Source of the DNA: Halorubrum alkaliphilum
GTDB lineage: Archaea > Halobacteriota > Halobacteria > Halobacteriales > Haloferacaceae
Length of the DNA stretch: 64,000 bases
NCBI RefSeq assembly: GCF_017873815.1
Contig: NZ_JAGGKQ010000006.1
Location: 1-64,000 of the forward strand
Direction of reading: 5' to 3'
Below the pieces are notes generated by a model that was given only the letters and a program-made list of their open reading frames with translations, was not told the DNA's origin and made no database searches. The position numbers and the translations under genes were made by a program. This document shows, piece after piece, positions 26,643-35,689 of this stretch; within the stretch, counting starts at the first letter, position 1; each line of letters opens with the position of its first letter.

Positions 26643-26927
26643 GTGCAACCCGTCGAGTCGGCCGAGATCGAGGGTGTCGACTACGGCTGGGTAATGCAGA
26701 CGACGTTCGTCGTCACCATCCTCGTCGGAGCCCCCGTCGTTGCAGTGCTCTCGACGTTCGTCACGCTCGACACGTGGGGGGCGCGCGCGGCCTTCGCGAT
26801 CCGCGTCGGCGCACCCATCTGGTTTCTCACCGCGGTCGGGACCGCGCTCTACGCGAAACGTGCCGAGAGGAGCGGGAGGGCCGATGCGGAGGCGACCGAC
26901 GAGGGCGGGAACGATAGAACCGAGTGA
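26643..26927 (+). CDS. Small two-helix membrane protein (DUF5822-like)
   Basis: 94 aa from GTG 26643. EGVDYGWVMQTTFVVTILVG leads into the first membrane helix, which continues VVAVLSTFVTL; a second helix is APIWFLTAVGTALYA; the tail is charged. The conserved-looking 'GVDYGWVMQTT' start supports this start codon, though the frame is open further upstream. Function unknown. Confidence 0.6.
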   Translation: MQPVESAEIEGVDYGWVMQTTFVVTILVGAPVVAVLSTFVTLDTWGARAAFAIRVGAPIWFLTAVGTALYAKRAERSGRADAEATDEGGNDRTE

Positions 26928-26967
26928 CGGACGGACGAGGGCAACTTCGGTGACGCGTCCGAGGTGA

Positions 26968-27498
26968 TCACCGGAACGCCGACGCCAACACGACGGCTCC
27001 AAACAGGAGCAGCGCGACCGCGGTGACCGGCTGGCCGCCGGCCGCAGCGAGGTACGATCCGTACACGACGGCGGCAGAGAGCGTGCCGACGAGGAGGGAG
27101 GAGCCGGCGTGGACAGCGACGTTTTGCCGGGTCCGGGCCTCGCGTCCGACGTGCTCGCCGACGGAGAGACCGTGGTCTCCGACGTCCCACGCGACCGCCA
27201 GCGCGATGGCCGCGACGAGGAGTGGTTCCACGGCCCCACCAAGTCCCGCGGCGACCGCGATGCCGACGACGCCGATGCCCGCGCCCCACGAGAGGACGCG
27301 GGCGGAGCCGGTCAGCGACCCCGCAGCGAAGGCGACGAGCGAGAGCGCGACGACGCCCCCGCCGATCGGCGCGGCGAGGGTCCCCGCCAACGCTGCGAGG
27401 GCTGCGGCCCCGAGGCTCGTCACGACCGCGGACACCGGCGGTCGCGTGTCTCGTTCGGACCCGCCCGCGTCCGCCCCCTGATCGCCGACCGTGCTCAT
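26968..27498 (-). CDS. Multi-pass membrane protein (DUF7519 type)
   Basis: 176 aa, ATG overlapping the stop of the DUF58 gene (ATGA). Five or six hydrophobic Ala/Gly/Val-rich helices, with a polar loop GDHGLSVGEHVGREARTRQN that is the most distinctive part. Last gene of the DUF4129-DUF7269-DUF58-DUF7519 operon; this arrangement in haloarchaea normally goes with a MoxR-type AAA ATPase, which is not in the window. Probably part of a cell-envelope assembly or chaperone system. Confidence 0.75.
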   Translation of the reverse strand: MSTVGDQGADAGGSERDTRPPVSAVVTSLGAAALAALAGTLAAPIGGGVVALSLVAFAAGSLTGSARVLSWGAGIGVVGIAVAAGLGGAVEPLLVAAIALAVAWDVGDHGLSVGEHVGREARTRQNVAVHAGSSLLVGTLSAAVVYGSYLAAAGGQPVTAVALLLFGAVVLASAFR

Positions 27499-28964
27499 CG
27501 TGACCACCGTGTGTTCGCGTTCGCGACGGCGACCGGGAACGATCTGTCGTCCCACTCCATCACGCGTATCCCCGCCTTTCGGAGGTCACGCAGCCGCTCC
27601 CGCCGTTCGAGCGCGACGAGCAGTCGGCCCGGTTCGGTCGTCTCCGCGCTCGGCTCGGTCGTCTCCGATCCGGGTCCGCTCGTCCCCGATCCCGAACCGG
27701 CTCCGCGCCCCCCGGTCGCGACGGTGGCGTCCGGAGAGAGCACCGTGACGAGGTGGCCGTACGCGTCCAGTCGTCGCGCGAGCGCTGCGGGATACTCATC
27801 CGCCAGCGGGCTGAACAGCAACACCTGCGCGTTACCCGGTATCCGACGCTGGAACCGTCGAAACCACAGCGACCGGTAGAAGCTGTCCTCCGGTGGCGTC
27901 GGCGCGAGCGCGGGGTCCGTCGCCAGCGTCTCCCGTCCGCGAACCGTGTGTTCGGTCCCGGTTCCGGGCGGTAACCAGCAGTCACGCGGGCCGACGACCG
28001 CGATCCCCACGCGGTCGCCGGCGGCGAGCAGCGCGGTGAACGCCTGCCCGGCCGCCTCGACGCTCGCCTCGACCGCCGTGTCGGCGTCCCGCGTGGGCGC
28101 GACGTACGCCTCCGTTCGGGCGTCGATCAACAGGATCACCGTTGCCGCGCGCTCCTCGCGGAGGTCGAGCGTCGCCAACTCCCCCGTCCGAGCCCGCCGG
28201 TTCCAGTCCACTCGTTTGAGCGGATCGCCGCGTCGATACTCGCGGGTGGCGTAGAACTCGACGCCGGATCCCCCAACGTCCGTCGCCACGCGGCCGTTCG
28301 ACATCGTCGTCAAGTCCCGAAGCGGGAGGTCGCTGCCGGCAGAGAGCTCCGGCGTACACGCGATCCGCGTCGGCGTCGTTATATCGGTCGTCCGCTCCCG
28401 CGAGCCGGACGGGTTCCGGGTTATCGCGGTCATCGTCTCCCACTCGTGCTCGCCGCGACTCGCCCGAACCGTGTACTCCAGACGCACGTCCGTGCCCGGC
28501 CGGAGCGCGGTCGCGACGCGGGCGGGTCCGTCGATCACCTCGAGACCCGGCGGCACGCCGTCGACCAGCCGGAGGTCGAGACACGGCTCGTCCCCGGTGT
28601 TCCGTGCGCGCACCGTGACGGTCAGTTCGTCGCCCGGCTCCGGCGTCCGGTCGCTCACCGCCCGCGAGACGGCGAGCGTCGCCTCCTCGGCCTCGCCGAT
28701 GCGAGCGTACACGCTGTACCCGACGCCCGCCGCACCGACGAGCACCGTCCCGGGCTGTCTGAGGACGACGCCGATCCCGACGAGCGCGATTGCGAGCCCG
28801 GTGACGCCCACCCAGCGACCCGTGTCGAACGCACGCAGCGGATCCCGTTCGGTCCCCGCGTCGTCAGCGCCGCCCTCGGCCGTGTCGCCAGCGCCGCCCT
28901 CGGCCGTGTCGTCACCGTCGCCGTCGACCGTGTCCCCCCCTCCGGATCCGACGGCCGTGGTCAC
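27495..28964 (-). CDS. DUF58 domain membrane protein
   Basis: 489 aa from the GTG at 28964, which overlaps the upstream stop (GTGA); the frame continues upstream but would overlap DUF7269 fully. After an Asp/Gly-rich start come two membrane helices (~50-90), a beta domain (VTVRARNTGDEPCLDLRLVD), and the DUF58 signature FYATREYRRGDPLKRVDWNR, then a vWA-like part (ATVILLIDAR). DUF58 proteins act with MoxR AAA ATPases in maturing membrane or metal-containing proteins. Coupled to neighbours on both sides. Confidence 0.85.
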   Translation of the reverse strand: MTTAVGSGGGDTVDGDGDDTAEGGAGDTAEGGADDAGTERDPLRAFDTGRWVGVTGLAIALVGIGVVLRQPGTVLVGAAGVGYSVYARIGEAEEATLAVSRAVSDRTPEPGDELTVTVRARNTGDEPCLDLRLVDGVPPGLEVIDGPARVATALRPGTDVRLEYTVRASRGEHEWETMTAITRNPSGSRERTTDITTPTRIACTPELSAGSDLPLRDLTTMSNGRVATDVGGSGVEFYATREYRRGDPLKRVDWNRRARTGELATLDLREERAATVILLIDARTEAYVAPTRDADTAVEASVEAAGQAFTALLAAGDRVGIAVVGPRDCWLPPGTGTEHTVRGRETLATDPALAPTPPEDSFYRSLWFRRFQRRIPGNAQVLLFSPLADEYPAALARRLDAYGHLVTVLSPDATVATGGRGAGSGSGTSGPGSETTEPSAETTEPGRLLVALERRERLRDLRKAGIRVMEWDDRSFPVAVANANTRWSR

Positions 28965-29596
28965 CGGTCGATCCCCTCCGTGATCGGGGTTCCATCCGCG
29001 CCGTCGACGGTCGTCGTTCCCTCGGTAGCGGTGCCGTTCGACTCGTCGAGCGCAGTAGCCTCCTCGACGGCAGCTCTCACGCCCGTGAGGTAGGTGGGTC
29101 GTCCGAACGTTCCCCCACGAAGTCGATCGGCGAGCGGATAGGCGGTCGTCGGCGAGAGGAACGCCGCGGCGGCCGGATCGTCGGTCCACTCGCCACGCTC
29201 GACGAGTTCCGCCGCCCGGTCGACCGATCCGTTCCGCTCCCGAGCGACCGCGCGGACGACTACCTCCTGTACGCGTTCCCGGACCCGTTCCTGCGTGTTC
29301 CTCCCGGCCCGTCCGCGGCTGCGGTACTGGCGGTTCGCGGCACGCACGATGTCGTCGTCGAGTTCCACGCCGGGGACCGTCGCCGGTTCGCGCCGCTCAG
29401 GCTCGCCCGTGTTCATCGTCTTTCGGTCGCGGCCCCGTCTCTCGTTCGCGTATCGGAGGCCCTGCAGAACGCCCAACACCCCGACGAGCGTGATGACGAA
29501 CGCGGAGAGACTCAGCGTGCTCGCGAGGGTCGTCTCGACGGCGACGAGGAACCCCGCGACGACGGCGACGACGCCGATACCGGCGAGCGGCCGCAC
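28961..29596 (-). CDS. DUF7269-type membrane protein
   Basis: 211 aa with GTG start at 29596, sharing one base with the stop of the gene before. Two membrane helices in the first 50 residues (GIGVVAVVAGFLVAVETTLA; FVITLVGVLGVLQGLRYA), then a long soluble region with an Arg-rich stretch (RQYRSRGRAGRNTQERVRE). Always found between DUF4129 and DUF58 genes in this type of operon. No biochemical role known. Confidence 0.75.
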   Translation of the reverse strand: MRPLAGIGVVAVVAGFLVAVETTLASTLSLSAFVITLVGVLGVLQGLRYANERRGRDRKTMNTGEPERREPATVPGVELDDDIVRAANRQYRSRGRAGRNTQERVRERVQEVVVRAVARERNGSVDRAAELVERGEWTDDPAAAAFLSPTTAYPLADRLRGGTFGRPTYLTGVRAAVEEATALDESNGTATEGTTTVDGADGTPITEGIDR

Positions 29597-30546
29597 TACC
29601 GGTCACCCCCATGTGCCTCCTCGATCCGGCGGAGCGCCTCGACCGCGCGCCGCTCCCGGTCGTCGGTCGGGTCCTCGCCGCCGTACCGCACCCGTTCGAA
29701 GACGGCCGTGAGCTGCGTGACCGACTCCTCGTCGACGCCGGCGTCGACGGCGGCCGCCGCAAACTCCGCCGGCGTCGACGACGCCGGACGGTCGACGTCG
29801 AGTACCTCCGTCATCTCCCGCCACGCCCGATACACCTCGTTTTCGGCGCTCTCCGACTCGATCCGGTCGGCCGCCTCCCCAGCCGTCCGCGCGACCGCGG
29901 CGAGATCGGGCTCCGCGGACTCCGGCTCGTCGGGGGTGCTCTCATCGTCCCCCACCGTGGTCTCGTCGTCGCCGGACGCCGCAAGCAACACGAGGAGGCT
30001 GGCGAGTATCGCGACGACAACGATCGCGACGAACAGTGCCTCCGGCGTCGAGACGGTGCCGGAGCCGGAGCCGAGCCCGCCGTCTCCACCCCCGCTCCCG
30101 GGAAGGGTGCCGTTCCCCTCGCCGCCGAGCCCGACATCGGTCCGTTCACCGAGCTCTAGCGGCTCACACAGCGACAACAGATACATGAGGAGCCCGATCG
30201 GGAAGCCGACGAGGGCGGCGACGGCCGTCCCAGCGACGAGGGATCCGGTGTCACGATACGCCAGCGAGCCGACTCCGAGGAGAGCGAGTCCGAAGACCAA
30301 CAGGGCGGGCGGCTCCCACAAGAACTCGTAACACAGCTCCGGAATGTCGAGTTCGGTCTCACCGCCGGGACTCGCCGTGGGTGACGGGGTGTCGGCGGTC
30401 TCGCCCGGTCCCGCGCTCCCGGCCTCGCCGCCGCCGAACCCGCCGCCGTCGACGGTGACCGCGGTGTCGAGCGTCGCCGCCGCGACGCCGAGGGCGACGA
30501 CCGCGAGGAGGGCGAGGAGGACTGCGACGAGGGTCTCCCGTTTCAC
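29596..30546 (-). CDS. DUF4129 domain membrane protein
   Basis: 316 aa. Signal/TM helix at the N-terminus (LVAVLLALLAVVALGVAAAT), more helices near 75-125, a Gly/Ser-rich outer segment, another helix (LFVAIVVVAILASLLVLLAA), and a C-terminal DUF4129 domain with YRAWREMTEVLDVDRPASST and TPAEFAAAAVDAGVDEESVT. DUF4129 is usually fused or next to transglutaminase-like proteins; here the transglutaminase is absent. First gene of the four-gene operon. Confidence 0.8.
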   Translation of the reverse strand: MKRETLVAVLLALLAVVALGVAAATLDTAVTVDGGGFGGGEAGSAGPGETADTPSPTASPGGETELDIPELCYEFLWEPPALLVFGLALLGVGSLAYRDTGSLVAGTAVAALVGFPIGLLMYLLSLCEPLELGERTDVGLGGEGNGTLPGSGGGDGGLGSGSGTVSTPEALFVAIVVVAILASLLVLLAASGDDETTVGDDESTPDEPESAEPDLAAVARTAGEAADRIESESAENEVYRAWREMTEVLDVDRPASSTPAEFAAAAVDAGVDEESVTQLTAVFERVRYGGEDPTDDRERRAVEALRRIEEAHGGDR

Positions 30547-30630
30547 GCCGGTAGATACGGGCTCCGGTGGGTATACTTTTCGGCGAGCGGACCGGCACGC
30601 ACCCCGGTCCTCTGGCTCCCGGCCGGGTGG

Positions 30631-31731
30631 TCAGTCCTCCGCGGAAGCGGCGACCTCGTCGTCCAAGGGAGTCGTCGGGAACAGCGCGTCGACCCCGACC
30701 GCCGCGTCGTCGAGCGGTTCGACGAGTCGATAGGCGGTTCCGTCGCGTTCGACGACGCCGGCCGCCACCAGATGGTCGAGGTGTGCTGAAGCCTCGCCCG
30801 GCCCGTGGAGGACGTGGATCGCCTCCAGATCCCCGAACAGCGCCGCCGAGACCTCCCATGCGGTGGCCGGCCCGTCCGCGAGCACGTCGAGCACGCGACG
30901 GGTTCGGTGGCGGTGGTGGGCGAGGATCTCCGCCGCGCGCCGGCTCGGCTCGTCGATCCGCTCGCGGTGGCCCGGATGGGCCGCGCCCCAGTCGCGTTCG
31001 ACGATCCGCGCGAGGCTGTCGGCGTACTTCCCGAGCGGGTCCTCGACACGCACGTCCGCCCCGCCCACGTTCGGGGTGTAGCGCGGTAGCAGGGCGTCTC
31101 CGGTGAACGCCTCCGGGTTCGTCCCCCGGCCCGGACTCGCGGTCGGTTCCGCGCTTTCGCCCCGTTCCCTTCGGTCGACCGGGTCGTGGCCCGGAAGCGT
31201 CCCGGGGTCGAACGCGAACGCGGAGAGCCCGGCGGTGTGCCCGGGGAGGTGAACCGCCTCCAGCGACAGTCCGCCGGCCTCGAACGTCTCGCCGTCTCCG
31301 AACGTCGTGACCGTCGCGTCCCGCCCGCGGAGCCCGGTCCCGACCGTCCCGTAGAACTCCCGGAGGCGGTCGCGAGCCGGCTCGGGCATTCCCCATCGGT
31401 CGAAGACCCGCCGCTGTGCGTCCGGGTCCTCGGCGAAGTGCGGCTCGCTCCCGTCGACCAGCGACGCGTCAGCCTCGTGGACGAACACGTCCGCGTCGCC
31501 CGCGGCCTGTATCTCGCCGGCGAGTCCGGCGTGATCGGGGTGCCAGTGAGTGAGAAAGATCGCGTCGACGTCGGCAAACGCGACGCCGTGGGCCGCGAGT
31601 CCCTCCCGGAGTTCCTCGCGCGTCTCGGGAATGGCGACCCCAGTGTCGACGAGCACGGTGGCGTCGGTCTCGATCAGATAGACGTCGTTCTCGCCCTCGA
31701 AGACGGTGTTTCCGAGCTGTATCCGTTTCAC
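30631..31731 (-). CDS. MBL-fold hydrolase with winged-helix tail
   Basis: 366 aa. Zinc motif FLTHWHPDHAGLAGE (HxHxDH form: HWHPDH), LPGHTAGLSAFAFDPG and GDALLPRYTPNVGG; the C-terminal ~80 residues (HHRHRTRRVLDVLADGPATA, then HLDHLVAAGVVERDGTAYRL) look like a winged helix. This two-part form matches the beta-lactamase-like LACTB2 group. Substrate unknown; thioester or RNA hydrolysis are both possible in the family. Confidence 0.82.
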   Translation of the reverse strand: MKRIQLGNTVFEGENDVYLIETDATVLVDTGVAIPETREELREGLAAHGVAFADVDAIFLTHWHPDHAGLAGEIQAAGDADVFVHEADASLVDGSEPHFAEDPDAQRRVFDRWGMPEPARDRLREFYGTVGTGLRGRDATVTTFGDGETFEAGGLSLEAVHLPGHTAGLSAFAFDPGTLPGHDPVDRRERGESAEPTASPGRGTNPEAFTGDALLPRYTPNVGGADVRVEDPLGKYADSLARIVERDWGAAHPGHRERIDEPSRRAAEILAHHRHRTRRVLDVLADGPATAWEVSAALFGDLEAIHVLHGPGEASAHLDHLVAAGVVERDGTAYRLVEPLDDAAVGVDALFPTTPLDDEVAASAED

Positions 31732-31800
31732 GGCCGTGGATAGTCGGGAGGCCTTTTGAGGGTTGCTACCCGTTGTGGCGGTTCGGACTCGCAGTACCCA

Positions 31801-32205
31801 CTACGAGCCCGAACGGTCCGGTTTCGCGTCCACGTCCTCCATTGTCTCCGTCTCACCCGTTTCCGACCTCTCCATTGTCTCTGTCTCACCCGTTTCCGAC
31901 CTCTCCATTGTCTCCGTCTCACCCGTTTCCGCCCTCTCCATTGTCTCCGTCTCACCCGTTTCCGCCCTCTCCATTGCCTCCGCATCCGTTTCCGCCTCCT
32001 CCACCGCCTCCGCGCCGTCGGACGCGGTCGACTCGACGAGGACGCCACGAACCCGGTTCAACACGATCGGGACGACACCGACGATACCGACGAGGACGCC
32101 GAGGCGGACGAGCAGCGAGGCCTCCGTCAGTATCGTTGCGCCGAGGTAGGCGATCGCCCCGGCGATCGTCGACGGCAACACGTACGGGTTCCCTGCGTAG
32201 AGCAT
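31801..32205 (-). CDS. Small membrane protein with acidic 11-residue repeats
   Basis: 134 aa. Two hydrophobic helices near residues 12-50 (STIAGAIAYLGATILTEASL; LGVLVGIVGVVPIVL), then a cytoplasmic or surface tail made of four near-identical MERAETGETET units before EDVDAKPDRSGS. The front half resembles small haloarchaeal membrane proteins of the DUF7533 kind. The repeat is acidic and unlikely to fold on its own. Confidence 0.65.
   Translation of the reverse strand: MLYAGNPYVLPSTIAGAIAYLGATILTEASLLVRLGVLVGIVGVVPIVLNRVRGVLVESTASDGAEAVEEAETDAEAMERAETGETETMERAETGETETMERSETGETETMERSETGETETMEDVDAKPDRSGS
31837..31968. repeat. 33-bp tandem repeat, four copies
   Basis: Four 33-bp units, differing at only a few positions (C/T and A/C changes), encode the 11-residue MER(A/S)ETGETET repeats on the minus strand. 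Low divergence points to recent expansion; copy number may vary between strains. Confidence 0.85.
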
Positions 32206-32312
32206 ACGCGTTCGTGGTGCTCGGAATCGACTTAATCGTCCCGGGACGTACCGGTCGACGCCGTCCCGGACCGACAGAATCAGGTAGCCTTTGTTAGAAG
32301 GAACGTACAGGA

Positions 32313-34187
32313 ATGTTCGACAAGGTCCTAGTCGCCAACCGGGGCGAGATCGCGGTGCGGGTGATGCGCGCCTGCGAGGAACTGGGGATCGACACGGTCG
32401 CCGTCTACAGCGATGCGGACAAACACGGCGGTCACGTTCGATACGCAGACGAGGCGTACAACGTCGGCCCGGCCCGCGCGGCCGACTCGTACCTCGACGG
32501 CGAGGCGGTCGTCGACGCCGCGCGCGCGGCCGACGCCGACGCGATCCATCCGGGATACGGCTTCCTCGCGGAGAACGCGGCGTTCGCCGCCCGGGTCGAG
32601 TCCGCCGACGGGATCACGTGGATCGGCCCGACGAGCGACGCGATGGAACGACTCGGTGAGAAGACCCACGCTCGCCGCGCGATGGACGCCGCCGACGTCC
32701 CCATCGTTCCGGGAACGACGGAGCCGGTTGCCGACGTCGAGGCCGTCCACGAGTTCGGCGAGGAGCACGGCTACCCCGTCGCGATCAAAGCCGAGGGCGG
32801 CGGCGGCGGCCGCGGGATGAAGATCGTCGAGTCGGCCGAGGAGGCGGCGGCCCAACTCGAATCCGCTAAACGCGAGGGAGAGGCGTACTTCTCGAACGAC
32901 TCGGTCTATCTCGAACGGTACCTCGAAACCCCGCGTCACGTCGAGATCCAGATCGTCGCCGACGAGGGCGAGGAGGGCGTTGGCCCGGACGGCGAGAGCG
33001 ACGTGATCCACCTCGGCGAGCGCGACTGCTCGCTCCAGCGCCGCCACCAGAAAGTGATCGAGGAGGGGCCGTCGCCGGCGCTCTCCGACGAGCTACGGGA
33101 GCGGATCGGTGAGGCGGCCCGCCGGGGCGTCGCCGCCGCCGACTACACCAACGCGGGGACCGTCGAGTTCCTCGTCGAGGAGGACCCCGACCGCGATCCG
33201 TCGGAGCCGCTCGGCCCCGACACGCCCTTCTACTTCCTCGAAGTCAACACGCGGATCCAAGTCGAACACACCGTCACGGAGGAGCTGACCGGCATCGACA
33301 TCGTCAAGGAACAGCTCCGGGTCGCGAGCGGCGAGGGACTCTCGATCGACCAGTCGGACATCAAGCTGGAGGGTCACGCGATCGAGTTCCGGATCAACGC
33401 CGAGAACGCCGCCGAGGAGTTCCAGCCCGCCAACGAGGGGAGTCTGGAGACGTACGACCCGCCGGGCGGGATCGGCGTCCGCGTCGACGACGCGCTCCGA
33501 CAGGGCGACACGCTCGTCACCGACTACGACTCGATGATCGCGAAGCTGATCGTGTGGGGGTCGGATCGCGAGGAGTGTCTCGCGCGCTCGAAACGCGCGC
33601 TCGCGGAGTACGACCTGGAGGGCGTCGTCACCATCGTTCCCTTCCACCGGCTCATGCTCGACGACGAGCGGTTCGTCGACGGGACGCATACGACCAAATA
33701 CCTCGACGAAGAGGTCGACCCCGACCGGATCGCCGACGCGCAGGAGCGCTGGGGAACCGAGTCGTCCACGGCGGCGGACGCCGACGAGGAAGTCACCGAA
33801 CGCGAGTTCACCGTCGAGGTGAACGGCAAGCGGTTCGAGGTCGACTTGGAGGAGCGCGGCGCACCCGCGGTTCCGACCCCCGAGGGCGGTTCCGGCGGCC
33901 GCCAGCAGCGACCGCCGCAGGCCACGGAAAGTGGAGACGACGGCGGGTCCGCGGGCGTCGACGTCGCCGAGGGCGGGGAAGCCATCGAAGCGGAGATGCA
34001 GGGGACGATCCTCTCGGTCGACGTGAGCGAGGGCGACGAGGTCGCTGCCGGCGACGTGGTCTGTGTCCTCGAAGCGATGAAGATGGAGAACGACGTGGTC
34101 GCCGAGCGCGGCGGCACCGTGGCGAGCGTCCACGTCGCCGAGGGCGACAGCGTCGACATGGGCGACGCGCTCGTCGTCCTCGAGTGA
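32313..34187 (+). CDS. pccA: Biotin carboxylase / biotin carrier subunit of acyl-CoA carboxylase
   Basis: 624 aa. Biotin carboxylase domains: [34 protein letters not shown], the ATP-grasp Gly loop [28 protein letters not shown], and [21 protein letters not shown] linker rich in Gly/Gln follows, then a biotinyl domain with EAMKMEN (biotin Lys590). Carries out ATP-dependent carboxylation of biotin, partnering the PccB/PccX genes at 21.1-23.0 kb. Gene alone and facing the BKACE gene; its last 58 nt reappear, 6 mismatches apart, at 35532-35589. Confidence 0.93.
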   Translation: MFDKVLVANRGEIAVRVMRACEELGIDTVAVYSDADKHGGHVRYADEAYNVGPARAADSYLDGEAVVDAARAADADAIHPGYGFLAENAAFAARVESADGITWIGPTSDAMERLGEKTHARRAMDAADVPIVPGTTEPVADVEAVHEFGEEHGYPVAIKAEGGGGGRGMKIVESAEEAAAQLESAKREGEAYFSNDSVYLERYLETPRHVEIQIVADEGEEGVGPDGESDVIHLGERDCSLQRRHQKVIEEGPSPALSDELRERIGEAARRGVAAADYTNAGTVEFLVEEDPDRDPSEPLGPDTPFYFLEVNTRIQVEHTVTEELTGIDIVKEQLRVASGEGLSIDQSDIKLEGHAIEFRINAENAAEEFQPANEGSLETYDPPGGIGVRVDDALRQGDTLVTDYDSMIAKLIVWGSDREECLARSKRALAEYDLEGVVTIVPFHRLMLDDERFVDGTHTTKYLDEEVDPDRIADAQERWGTESSTAADADEEVTEREFTVEVNGKRFEVDLEERGAPAVPTPEGGSGGRQQRPPQATESGDDGGSAGVDVAEGGEAIEAEMQGTILSVDVSEGDEVAAGDVVCVLEAMKMENDVVAERGGTVASVHVAEGDSVDMGDALVVLE

Positions 34188-34230
34188 GCCGTGATCGATA
34201 GCGGGAGTAGGTCTCGCAACACGGTGGAGT

Positions 34231-34384
34231 GATTTTATAAGTGGACGAGCGAGGTTACTGGCGGCGGTTTATAAGTAATCGATCGGGTACGGAATGCGTC
34301 CAGATCCCGGTTGATTCGTTTATACGTGGTTGGCGACGGATCGTCAGTGACGACCTCCAAAAACCCAGCCGCTCGTTTATAAAC
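34231..34384. repeat. Cluster of TTTATAA-type motifs between convergent genes
   Basis: Four copies, at about 34233 (TTTTATAAGTGG), 34267 (GTTTATAAGTAA), 34318 (GTTTATACGTGG) and 34375 (GTTTATAAACAG), lie between the stops of pccA and the BKACE gene, where no promoter is needed. Similar motifs recur at 35648, 35681, 35838, 36121, 36157 and 60487-60570. Not an ordered array; spacing is 34-57 nt. Confidence 0.6.
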
Positions 34385-34423
34385 AGTCGGTATCAGGCCG
34401 ACGGTGAACTCCGCCAAGGCCCG

Positions 34424-35266
34424 TTATCGGCCACGCAACCCCAACGTCTCCCGCGTCTCCGCGGGCGTCGCGACCGGCCGACCCAACTCCTTCGAGAGTC
34501 GCGCCGCTCGCGCCACTAACTGCTCGTTCGTCGCCAGTTCGCCCCGCTCGTAATACCGGTTGTCCTCCAGGCCGACGCGAACGTGCCCGCCCAACAGCAG
34601 CGACTGCGTCGTCATCGGCAGTTGGTGCGGGCCGAACCCGATCACGTTGAACTCGACGCCGTCGGGGAGCCCCTCGACTCGATTGATCAGGTTTCGCGGA
34701 TGCGGAGGCGACGTCGTCCCGCCGCCGAACAGGAGGTTCACGTACGGCGGCTCGTCGAACTCGTCGATCACGGCGAGCGCCTCGTTGAGGTGCCCGTCGT
34801 TAAACAGTTCCAGTTCGGGTTTGATCGACCGCTCCCGCATCTCCGCGTGGAGGGAGGAAACCAGATCGCGGGTGTTCTCGGACGTGAGCCTATCGTAGCG
34901 GTTCACCGGTCCCATGTCGAGCGACGCCATCTCCGGAGCCGGATCGGTCCGCAGCGGTTCGTGACGCAGGTCGTCAGGGGCAGCGGTTCCACCGGTCGAA
35001 TGCTGGATGATGACGCCGTCGGTGGCCGCGCGGACGGCGTCGGTCACCGCCTGAAACCGCTCGGTCGAGAACGCTCGTTCGCCGTTCTCGCGGCGCGCGT
35101 GGAGGTGGACCACGCTCGCGCCCGCCGCCTCGCAGGCGGCCGCAGCGTCCGCGATCTCCGACGGCGTCTCCGGCAAGTCGGGATGGGCCTCCTTCCCGTG
35201 GACGCCGCCCGTGAGCGCGGCGGTGATGATCGTCGGCTTTCCATCGAGATACTCGTCGTACGTCAT
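34424..35266 (-). CDS. BKACE-family beta-keto acid cleavage enzyme
   Basis: 280 aa. The start IITAALTGGVHGKEAHPDLP, then ASVVHLHAR (zinc HxH) and IIQHSTGGT, are the BKACE/3-keto-5-aminohexanoate cleavage enzyme signature (formerly DUF849); later FGFGPHQLPMT (read GFGPHQLPM) and RVGLEDNRYYERGELATNEQ complete it. These enzymes condense acetyl-CoA with a beta-keto acid and split it. Substrate not predictable. Overlaps the small Cys protein upstream (ATGA). Confidence 0.88.
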   Translation of the reverse strand: MTYDEYLDGKPTIITAALTGGVHGKEAHPDLPETPSEIADAAAACEAAGASVVHLHARRENGERAFSTERFQAVTDAVRAATDGVIIQHSTGGTAAPDDLRHEPLRTDPAPEMASLDMGPVNRYDRLTSENTRDLVSSLHAEMRERSIKPELELFNDGHLNEALAVIDEFDEPPYVNLLFGGGTTSPPHPRNLINRVEGLPDGVEFNVIGFGPHQLPMTTQSLLLGGHVRVGLEDNRYYERGELATNEQLVARAARLSKELGRPVATPAETRETLGLRGR

Positions 35267-35454
35267 TCGTTCGCCCCGGGATCGACGTAGAACTCGCAGT
35301 CCGTCTCCGGGTCGAGATCGTACCGGGCGTTACAGACATCGGCACGCATCGGTTGGACGAACGACCCGGTCACGGTACAGAACGCGCGGGCAACGTCGAA
35401 CGTGTGGCCGTCGCCGGTCTCGCGATACTCGAGATGTGGACACTGGTCGGTCAT
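35263..35454 (-). CDS. Small four-cysteine protein upstream of BKACE
   Basis: 63 aa from ATG 35454 (an ATG at 35466 would add four residues). Cys residues at CPHLEY, FCTVTG, VCNARYDL and DCEFYVDP could bind a metal. Its stop overlaps the BKACE start, so the two are made together and may work together. Family not recognised. Confidence 0.65.
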   Translation of the reverse strand: MTDQCPHLEYRETGDGHTFDVARAFCTVTGSFVQPMRADVCNARYDLDPETDCEFYVDPGANE

Positions 35455-35492
35455 GCCCTGATTCACGCGAGCGAGACGCTTGAAACCACGCG

Positions 35493-35588
35493 ATGGAACT
35501 GTTAGACCGGATCAGTCCGGTCGTCGTCGGCCACGTCGGCGAGAGCGACAGTGTCGACATGGGTGACGTGCTCGTCGTCCTGGAGTGA
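35493..35588 (+). pseudogene. Remnant of a biotinyl-domain 3' end (duplicate of pccA tail)
   Basis: The frame encodes 31 aa ending GESDSVDMGDVLVVLE and a stop; the true pccA ends [14 protein letters not shown]. Over the 58 nt 35532-35589 it differs from pccA 34131-34188 at 6 positions. No biotinylation motif remains and sequence upstream is unrelated, with a perfect hairpin GACCGGA-tcag-TCCGGTC at 35505-35522. It is a partial copy, in the same direction as pccA, that together with pccA brackets the BKACE pair. Confidence 0.75.
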
Positions 35589-35689
35589 GCGCGGTCGATC
35601 ACGACTAGACGTTTTTTACAAATTGAAACGCGGCGGTTGCCGCGCCGTTTATATACAGAGCCACGACGGTTGCCGCAATATTTATAACT

